Source: Euglena gracilis (Eukaryota > Euglenida > Euglenophyceae > Euglenales). From it: a DNA stretch of 64,000 nt. Position 1 is the stretch's first letter; every line of letters begins with the position of its first letter. A program made the position numbers and the translations under genes. The notes beneath the pieces are model-generated. The model searched no databases, was not told where the DNA came from, and saw only the letters and a program-made list of their open reading frames with translations. Below, one piece after another: positions 56,032 through 64,000 of this stretch. The stretch is taken from positions 8,537,071 to 8,601,070 of the forward strand of contig CP154957.1 in assembly GCA_039621445.1 (NCBI GenBank). The letters are read 5' to 3'.

Positions 56032-58153
56032 TCAGCTGATGTTTTTTGGGCTCATGAGGTGTTTGACTTTTAAACAAACTTGAATGCCAACTGGCTCTCT
56101 ACCCCTTCTTTTTCTTCTCTTTTGAAGAAAAATGACTTCCCTGCAGTTTCCATCGGCAGGGGCTGAAATGCAAACAAGCGGGGACGGCGTTACTCCTTTT
56201 TCCAGCAACAAAAGCAAAAAACAATGCACGAGGCAATTGACAAATTGGCAAAACTGCTGGGGTGGGTGATGCATATTGATTTCTGGAATTGCGCAGAGAA
56301 AATTTGTGGCAGAAACACAACAATACACCTGGCCAACAGCAGTCTAAAACGCGATGGCCTCACTCCTCCCGTTTGACCGGGCGTTGTTTGTGATGGTCGT
56401 CATTGTATGCAGGACCGGTTGGCAAGAGATTCAACCAAAGGTTTGGGCCTGAAATACTGTTTGAATTGTCCATTTTCCACTGAAAATGGAGTGTTTTCCA
56501 GGAAAACATGAAACACTTTCATGTTTTCCTGTAAAACATGCCACATAGGGGACGACAAGCCAAAAACAAAACCGGCGGTGGGGGACAAAAAAACAACCAA
56601 CCAAACACAAAAAACAAACAGGAGCAATTTCCCATCAAGGTCAGGTTTTGGGGACAGGGAAACATTCTGGGAACTTTGGGAACTCAAATCCAAAAAGTCA
56701 GTGAAATTGCAAAATTTGGGAACTCAAAAAAAATCATCACAAATTCATTCATTCAATCAAACGATAAATCAATTCCATTTCTTGATCCTTGTGGGCAAGG
56801 GCGGAGATGTAAGAACACCATTCTCTGGTTTGTGCAGCCGGCTCTGGAAGCGATACTGAACCATCTCCGTGAAGCTGACACTGTACTTGTCGTTCAGCCG
56901 CAGGTTGCTTTTCTTGGCCTGATACGCCTGGGGGAGGACCACCAATTGAGGGCAATGGGGAAACGAGAGATGCCACGATGACGGCAATCACCCCCAAGAC
57001 GTGAAACACACAAAAAGGGAAAAAAAACATCACACATTGTTGTTGTTGTTGAGCTGTTTTATCCTCATGGCTGCTGCCCTGGCTGTCACACGACCCGCAC
57101 ACGACACGCTCCAATTTTGGAAGGCAGGCAGGGGTTTCTGTTGCTGTGCACCGGCGTCAAACGATTCACCATGGCCAAATCATTCTGTCGCAGAGTGTAG
57201 GCATGACATGAAAGCCACTGGGCCTGGAATGGAAACCAAAGGTTTCATTTCGTTTATTACTCTCACCTTACATTTTCCCACGCAACAGGATCACAATCAC
57301 CAAAAAAAAAGCAAAACAAAAAAAATCGCTACTTGTCCAGTGCAGCTCTGCAAGTCCAGCCAGGCTCGAAATTTGAAGGTTCTCTCAGCCAAATTTACTG
57401 GCACAAATGCACTGAAAACACATGAAAGAAAAACACACCAATTATTTCCAAACCAAAAAACTGCAAAAACTGCCTGCCCCCTTGCCACAAGAACTTGAGT
57501 CATCTTACCCTGCCCCCCCCCCTGCAATGAATGGTTGCCAGGTAGCAAGAAGCACACGTTGCGGCATTGGTGTGACGCTTTCTGCGGAACTTGAAACAGG
57601 TAACCAAAAGGGCACACCTTTTCCAACTCCTGGGTGTCGCCCACGCTGTACGCCAGCCACGCGTTCTGTGCGCGGGACAGAGCAGGGGTGGGGAAATGCA
57701 ACATGGCACGCGAAAAAAAAAACACACTAAAAATTCCAAAAAAAACCCGCAGAAACGCAATTTTCCCAAAACAGGAAAACGTTAACAAAACACAAAAAAT
57801 CAGTTTTCGTCCCCCCCCCCCACTGGTCACTGGTTGGAAAAAGTGCACGCCTGCGTCGTGCAATCAACGCAAAAAAAAGAAACCGAAACCACAAAGCATA
57901 TGTACACCAAGGGGGCAGCCCCTTCGTCCACCACAGCCACCCTTTGCAAAAAAAAACAGCCATCACCCCCACCCCCCCCACCCACACACGTCGTTCTCGG
58001 GTTTCAGCCGCAGGTCCTTCTTGAAATACCAACGGGCGGCCGGCGTATCGTCGTCGCCGCCCGCCGCGCCGCCTTTCAGTGCCTCGAGCTTTGCACTGCG
58101 CGCGGTCTTCTTGGGGGAGGCCTCCTTCGGTGGGGCGGGCTTGGCCTTCTTCG
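56032..58153 (-). CDS. Small WWE-domain protein, partial, at least four exons
   Basis: Exon A 58153-57990: basic KKAKPAPPKEASPKKTARSAK, then RWYFKKDLRLKPEND. Exon B 57665-57618: NAWLAYSVGDTQELEK. Exon C 56927-56819: AYQAKKSNLRLNDKYSVSFT then EMVQYRFQSR. Exon D 56162-56032: REVIFLQKRRKRRGREP to TGA. All introns are GT-AG and all four junctions keep phase (0, 0, 1). Joined, the order W-F...W..YS...LE.AY...L..Y.VSF.EM.Q follows the WWE fold found in PARPs, E3 ligases and DDHD phospholipases, where it binds ADP-ribose or mediates interactions. Basic tails on both sides suggest a nuclear or nucleic-acid-associated protein. Exon A starts after an AG with no in-frame ATG, so at least one 5' exon is missing. 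About 150 residues are visible and no catalytic domain is seen. Domain call is by motif only. Confidence 0.55.
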
Positions 58154-60094
58154 CTGGGGTCGCATCCCCAATTCAATTTCGGTTTGGGCCCAGCATCTGA
58201 AGCAGAGGTTGCTTTTTAAAAACCGGGGGACGGGGAGGGGGTCCCCACCCACCCGCCCAGGGGGTAACCCCCCCAAATTTCAACAACCCGCCATCGGCAA
58301 CACAGCCTCCCAAATTGACAATCATCGCTCATTTTTTTTGGGCTTGAAGGCAAGCAGTTTCCTCAAAAAATGTTGACTGTTTCGCCGAAATTCTAAGCAA
58401 CCCTTTGGCCAAGCAACCTCTGCGGCAGATCGGCTGAAACCGAAATTTAAGCAATGGTTGGTTGGATTTGGAGATTGTCCCTTAATTTTACGTGCATTTT
58501 CAGGGGTTGCTTAAAATTGGATTTTGCCTGGGTCCCAGGGGGTTGCTTAAGTTTGGGGGGTTTACCTTGCACCAGGCGTTGGGCATGCACTGCACCCCAC
58601 CCAGGGATGTATGGGAAGCTGTGGGGCCCTCCCAACACGGAGGGGTGGGGGCTGGGTCGGACCCCCCCTCGAAACTCAAGGGGGCCGTGAAAACTTTCGG
58701 TTTTTTGGACTGGCAAATGCCCGGACGCCACGCCAAAGTTTGTCGAGAATCGTTCATTTTCCAGCGCGCAGCGCCGAATGCCAAGGAGGGGGAGGTCTGG
58801 ACACCCTCCCAACATGGGGGGGTCTGGACCCCCCTGCCACCTGCCAAAAAAAAACCAAACCAAAGGGCTTCCCACCTATCCTTGGGGATGGGGGTCTGGG
58901 ACGCTTTGGGGGTTAGTTTTTAAGGTTGCAAAAAGAAAACTCGGTGCTTTTTGCATCAAAAATGGAGGAAAACATCCTCCAGGGGGAGCGCTGGGCCCGA
59001 AATCCCCCGGGGGGTTTGGCTGGGCACATTTGCACCACGTCTCGTTTCGCCAGGCATTGACGTCGCACACCAGGGGGGTCGGGAGCCCCCCCCAACACCA
59101 CGTCCCGTGACCGCCCCTCCAACCTTAAAATAATTCCTGATCTTAAACTGCAGGCGATACGACAATCCACTCCGGTCCAGAGAAGGTCTGTACCCCCCCC
59201 CCTTGGCAGGTTCCAATACATAGTGAAACCTGTGTGCCAGAAATTCTTAAATAAAAACACTTTTTCCCCACAATTTTAAAAATATTGCACGTCTTGATGT
59301 TTTTGGTGGTTTCCACGCGGAAAAAAATGTTCAAAAAATCTGAAAGGGAGGGCTTCCCACACATCCCTGAGGGGTAGGTGGGTGGGTCCACCGGACCCCT
59401 GGTCTCGTTCTTCCGCTGAGCTGGCCTCCAAAAAAAACCCCTCAGCAGAGAGGCGAACGAGACCGTGAGTGTAAATAACAATTCAGGCGAAGCTGGCCAA
59501 CCTTGGCCGGGACCACAACACACTCGGAAAAAGAAATGCGTCCGGGTGGCTCCCGCGGGTGGCGGGGCGGTGGGGCGTGGCCACGGGCTCATCTTCAGGG
59601 CATTCCTTCTTCAAACAGCCCGTGGGGGGGTCGGCACACACACACCCACCCCGGATGGGTGGGTGTTCCCGGCAAGCCCCCCCCCCACTCCAGCCCAGCA
59701 CCCGCATGTTCCCAACCATCAGAAGCCGATTTGTTTCAAAATTGCTTTTCGGCAAAACGGCGACGAAGCCCTTTAGCCAACCAAATATGAGAAAAATGGC
59801 AAAAAAACCTGAAAAGCCGAAATGAAACACACATGGGTGGTGGGAACAGGGGGTAGTTGACAGCCCGGGGAGGTGCTGGGTGGGAAGGTGGTTGCTGGTG
59901 GCACCCTCCCTCGAGGGGGGGTCCCCCCACCCTTCCTCCCAGGGGCCTAACGCTCGAAAATCCCTGGACGTCATCGTCGTCGTCGTGGGTCGCCGTTGAG
60001 GCGCTGCGCTTCGGGGCAGCCTGGGAGGCAGAGAACCCCCATCTCGTGCCTTGGGTGCAAGTGAAGCCACTTTGTTACTCACTGTTGCTCACTG
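58154..60094. other. Repeats and unassigned GC-rich DNA
   Basis: 58540-58930 is related to 5440-5890 (GTATGGGAAGC, CCCCCCTCGAAACT). 59480-60060 is GC-rich and open in several frames, with no recognised product. Confidence 0.4.
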
Positions 60095-61114
60095 TTAGCC
60101 GACCAATTGGGACCAAAGGTACCCAAAAGTGTTCCAAACATGGGTTTTTGGGGCGAAATTGGCCGTGATTCCTCAGACGCCGGTTCGGGCGCGAAGCCGG
60201 AGCCCCCTAGAAACGGCTTCAAAAACTGTGTCCCAGACGCCGATTTGGGCATGGAGCTGGTGCCTGGGAGCTGGTGCCTAGGACAGAGGACAAAGGAACC
60301 GGTCACAAACTTTCGAAGAAAATGTTGCTCGGCAGAATTTCCCCCGGTCCTAAATGGTTCGAAAAATGGTCCACAAATGTCACACATTGTGAAAGACTCT
60401 GGAAAATCGGTAGCACTGGGTTGATGAATTGCCAACCAAATACTTCGACCACCCTCAGCTTGAAAATACACCCAAAAAGAGAGTGGGGGGGGTCCAAATT
60501 TTGGGGCGGAGGGTCACAAGATCACTGACCGCGAGAAAATTATCGGTTGGTGTGGCAAATAAGCCCCCCTCCACCAATGAGAGGCGCAATGGTGCTATTG
60601 GATGTTAGCCGACCAATTGGGACCAAAGGTACCCAAAAGTGTTCCAAACATGGGTTTTTGGGGCGAAATTGGCCGTGATTCCTCAGACGCCGGTTCGGGC
60701 GCGAAGCCGGAGCCCCCTAGAAACGGCTTCAAAAACTGTGTCCCAGACGCCGATTTGGGCATGGAGCTGGTGCCTGGGAGCTGGTGCCTAGGACAGAGGA
60801 CAAAGGAACCGGTCACAAACTTTCGAAGAAAATGTTGCTCGGCAGAATTTCCCCCGGTCCTAAATGGTTCGAAAAATGGTCCACAAATGTCACACATTGT
60901 GAAAGACTCTGGAAAATCGGTAGCACTGGGTTGATGAATTGCCAACCAAATACTTCGACCACCCTCAGCTTGAAAATACACCCAAAAAGAGAGTGGGGGG
61001 GGTCCAAATTTTGGGGGGGGGGGTCACAAGATCACTGACCGCGAGAAAATTATCGGTTGGTGTGGCAAATAAGCCCCCCTCCACCAATGAGAGGCGCAAT
61101 GGTGCTATTGGATG
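60095..61114. repeat. 510-bp tandem duplication
   Basis: 60095-60604 and 60605-61114 are essentially identical. The only visible change is a G-run (GGGGCGGAGGG versus an unbroken G run near 60505/61015). Contains GACGCCGGTTCGGGC and a 110-codon frame on each strand, with no recognised product. Either a very recent duplication or an assembly artefact. Confidence 0.9.
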
Positions 61115-61436
61115 GTTGCATGTGCGGGCGGGTGGCCGACTATTTTGACCCCGCATAAGCAAGGATCGCTATAACCCCCCATTCACAACGACCCCCCCCC
61201 TGCGACCTTGCCCCCCCCCCAAATATATAACCACCCATTTGGAAATGACCCAAATGCCCATAAACGGCCCAGATTAGCATGAAATGTCCCAAAATAGGGT
61301 CCTGGCAGGTGTCAAGAGGGGGGACCTGTCGTCCAGGGGAAAAGTCCAACCCATTTATTCAGTCCACAACAGATCGTCATTACAAATTTTGATTTGGTGG
61401 AAATCCAGCGGGGGAGTTGTAAACAGACATTCATTT

Positions 61437-61575
61437 AATGTGGTTCACAAAAGACGTGTGAACCACAATTTTTTTTTTGAGGTGAACCACAAAAATTTTT
61501 GGTGTCCATATGTGAACCACGAAGTTTTTTTGGGTGTCCACAGGTGAACCGCAAAAAAATTTTTGGTGTCCATAA
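61437..61575. repeat. ~30-bp tandem GTGTCCA...GTGAACC repeats, block 1
   Basis: About four units of TTTGGTGTCCATATGTGAAC type. The motif CAGACATTCATTTAATGTGG sits just before it at 61423 and again at 62842, framing 1.4 kb as a direct repeat. Block 2 is at 62378-62482. Confidence 0.7.
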
Positions 61576-62377
61576 AAATTTTGTTGCCCACAAAACTTGA
61601 TTGAGGATCACAAAAAAGCTTAAAGCGGATTGATCTTGAGACACCTCAGCCAAATTGTGGACCTTGGATCCGGCTCAATCCGTAAAGTGTGGCAGCGAAT
61701 CACACCCCCAGGCTTGTATGGGAATCTCGGAGGGGGGGGGGTGGGGGACCCCCTATCTCCAGTTTTCGGTCGCCGAAACTTCTCGCCGTTGAGTGCAAAA
61801 GCTCATATTGAGCCTCAAGAGGGTCCTAAAATACACTCCCGGCGCGAAGCACGAAAGATTTTTTTTTGGCCCCCCTCCTTCTGAAAGTAGGGGGGGGACC
61901 AGGGTTTGAATAATGCTGAGCTCTTAATGGAACTTGCTCGTAATGGATGGCCGACAATACTACCATTGCAAATTTCGCATAAATTATTATTTACAAATAC
62001 ACACCTGCAATTTACGGTTACTTGCAGTAATTTTGAAAGGTTAAGAGGTCAGCGACCACCCCCATACCCCCCAGACCTGTTTTCCTCAATTTTTTCGACT
62101 TCTTTTGACCCGGAAATGACCCCAAATGCATGGGTTTTGGGCCTTAAAACGGGGGACCCGGGAGGGGGGTCGAAAAACGCTCATTTTCGGCCCAAAAAAC
62201 AGTTCTTTCGGGTCCGGGAGGCCAAAAATGTGGTATTGGGGGAAAATTTTTTCCGATTTATTTTCGACTTTTTTGACCCAGAAATTACCCAAAATCCACC
62301 ATGGATTTGATTGCTTCATTGCTGTTGAGGAGAAAGATAATGACGCAAATGTCAGCAGGCGGTGGGAAAAAATTTTT

Positions 62378-62482
62378 GTGTCCACATATGTGAACCACAA
62401 ATATTTTTTTGGTGTCCACAGGTGAACCACAAAACTTTTTGGTGTCCATACGTGAACCGCAAAATTTTTTTTGGTGTCCACA
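62378..62482. repeat. ~30-bp tandem GTGTCCA...GTGAACC repeats, block 2
   Basis: Three to four units like those at 61437-61575. An inverted satellite monomer relative (62090-62290) lies just before it. Confidence 0.7.
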
Positions 62483-63189
62483 ATGAAAGTATTTCTGGAT
62501 CGCTGGAACCTTGTCTGTCCAAGAAAAATGGGTCCGTTTCTTTGACTTTTTTTTTAACTTTTCCTTTTACCCTGTTCAATGCCAGGATGGCCCTTGGACT
62601 TCCCTTGGAAAATAGACTGTCTTAAAAATTTGGAAATGCCTTAAAAAACCTTTGAAAACCTTAGATTTCTTCAATTTCGAATGAAAATTTGCCTTATAAT
62701 TATTTTCGAGATTCATTGACAGCTTTCACCAAAAATGGGGGAATTTCGAACTGGCATGTGTCAGAACACCGACGCATTGTGAGTCCTGGGTTTTGGACAG
62801 TGCAGCTGCGGTGCCTTTTGAACGCCCCCCGAATTTGCAACCAGACATTCATTTAGTGTGGTTGGCGAGGTGCCAAATTATTGGAATCATCTTTTTGGCC
62901 CCCCCCTGCCAGGTTATTTGGGCCTTTTTTCGGCGTCGTAAAGTGCTTTTGCATTAAAATGGAGCTGCCAAGTTACTGGAGCCATCTATTTTTTTGCCCT
63001 CCCCCTGCCAAGTTATTCGGCCACTGCCAGAAGCAAGGGCCCTGCCAGGCTATTTTTTGGGGGAGTTTAGGCTCGTTTTTGCCAAGATTTTGCGACTTCA
63101 TTTTCGGCTCAAATTTCGAGAATTTTCCCCAAATGATTATTTTTAAAGGCATTTTAAGGGTATTTTCAAGGTTTCCTTTTAAAGGCGCC

Positions 63190-63780
63190 TTAAGAAACCT
63201 CCAGGTGGCCCCCTGGTTGGCATGCCGTGCCCAGGAGGTCGTCAGGCTGTCCATTTTGGCCATTTTGGGCCAAAATGCCCAAGCTTAAGCCCAAGCCAAA
63301 CCAAGGCGATTCCGGCCATCTTGGCTTTATTTTGCCCGGGGGGGGGGCACCTTCTTTGCTGCGCTGGCGCGGCGTGGGGTGGCGGACAGCTCCGCTGCAT
63401 CGTCGGCATCCCTGTGGCCCCACAGCCGTTCGACGGCGCAACGGCTTTGTTACCGTCACACCGATGTCCTGTGTGGACATCGGTGTGCCCGCTGGAACGG
63501 GACTGGCGAAAGAGACAGAGTCATCCAGGCGCGGCGGGCCACTTTCATCCGCCGTTCCCCGAGACCGACCCGATGGAAATTCTGACAGAAGCAGTTCGGA
63601 AATTTGGCCACAACAATGCCGCTGGCAGCCGGCTCCTTCTTTTGCAACCCCGGCTCTTTCACTGACTGGCATCCTCCATCGGCACTGTTCTTGCAATGTG
63701 GAAGCGACGAAGGGGGGGGGACCCAGAGGGAGCCCGCAAGAGGGTGGTGAACTTTCTCCCGCTGGTGCTTTGTCACAGCT
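63190..63780. other. GC-rich, protein-like segment on either strand
   Basis: Both strands are open: minus has PMSTQDIGVTVTKPLRRRTA, and plus ends ETDPMEILTEAVRKFGHNN. A hairpin with 11-bp arms CACCGATGTCC/GGACATCGGTG sits at about 63459-63485. Probably part of a gene, but strand and exons cannot be decided. Confidence 0.3.
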
Positions 63781-63837
63781 TTTTAAAAATAAATCAAATG
63801 AATACATATATACTCCTATGTATGTGTGTATGAATGT

Positions 63838-63951
63838 ATGATTGCATACATATACATACATACGTACATACATACATACATACATACATACATACATACA
63901 TACATACATACATACATACATACATACATACATACACACATACATACACAT
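63838..63951. repeat. (TACA)n microsatellite
   Basis: About 110 bp of near-perfect CATA/TACA tetranucleotide repeat. The MYVC-repeat frame on the minus strand is spurious. Confidence 0.95.
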
Positions 63952-64000
63952 ATTTGGCAAGCCCTAATTTACTGGCACCCCATGGGGTGAGTAATTTCCA

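Larger units (their letters stand above)
61115..63189. other. Repeat-rich right flank
   Basis: 61190-61240 has C runs. 61700-61900 is a TATGGGAATC unit related to 58.6 kb. 62090-62290 is an inverted satellite monomer relative. 62880-63070 has CTGCCA(A/G)GTTATT units, inverted relative to 4625-4830. No gene seen. Confidence 0.5.

Noticed and set aside
57870-57960. Extra WWE-gene exon (VVDEGAAPLVY) between exons A and B
   Set aside because: The acceptor would give the wrong phase after exon A, and direct A-to-B joining fits the WWE spacing better.
63190-63960. 256-codon minus-strand ORF starting in MYVC repeats
   Set aside because: The start is translated TACA microsatellite; only the non-repetitive part is kept as an unresolved segment.

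Overview
The window is eukaryotic nuclear DNA. It has spliced genes, including a 40S ribosomal protein (eS17) and a small WWE-domain protein, plus hAT transposase remnants, an endonuclease-type LINE and satellite DNA. No bacterial operon, rRNA, tRNA or CRISPR array was found. The host cannot be named from this sequence. A microbial eukaryote (alga or other protist) fits best, from the algal-style retroelement and the extreme density of G and C homopolymer runs. Host genes are few. Most of the DNA is transposons, many nested inside one another, and short repeats whose arms are runs of G facing runs of C.

Layout. 1-20.5 kb: dispersed repeats, two copies of a hAT-type MITE (6588-6890, 11242-11514), several MITEs with TACCATGCC ends and TA target sites, and a hAT remnant near 18.5 kb. 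20.5-26.6 kb: a 6.06-kb element with TTAA at both ends and ~52-bp inverted repeats. Nested in it is a 3,309-bp element with perfect 26-bp inverted repeats, a 5-bp target duplication and twelve copies of a TGCGCA-NN-TGCGCA palindrome. 27-37 kb: two paralogous repeat blocks, the second ending in a nine-copy ~163-bp satellite with four-monomer higher-order structure; between them lies a decayed multi-exon hAT transposase gene (29.7-33.2 kb). 37-47.4 kb: G-rich direct repeats, a second hAT remnant, a MITE with two further insertions (42.1-43.7 kb), one copy of a 1.29-kb transposon and an 863-bp hAT derivative with clear target duplications. 49.7-53.1 kb: a minus-strand LINE ORF split by two insertions, the second copy of the 1.29-kb transposon and a 270-bp TA MITE. 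Removing each insertion with one target copy restores the reading frame exactly. 53.4-54.0 kb: eS17. 56.0-58.2 kb: the WWE gene on the minus strand. 60.1-61.1 kb: a 510-bp tandem duplication. The window ends in a tetranucleotide microsatellite.

The best candidate for an undescribed system is the 3.3-kb palindrome-studded transposon. The best-proven event is the doubly interrupted LINE, which fixes the ends and target-site rules of two transposon families. Exon boundaries were read by eye from splice signals and frame continuity; no alignment or search was run.
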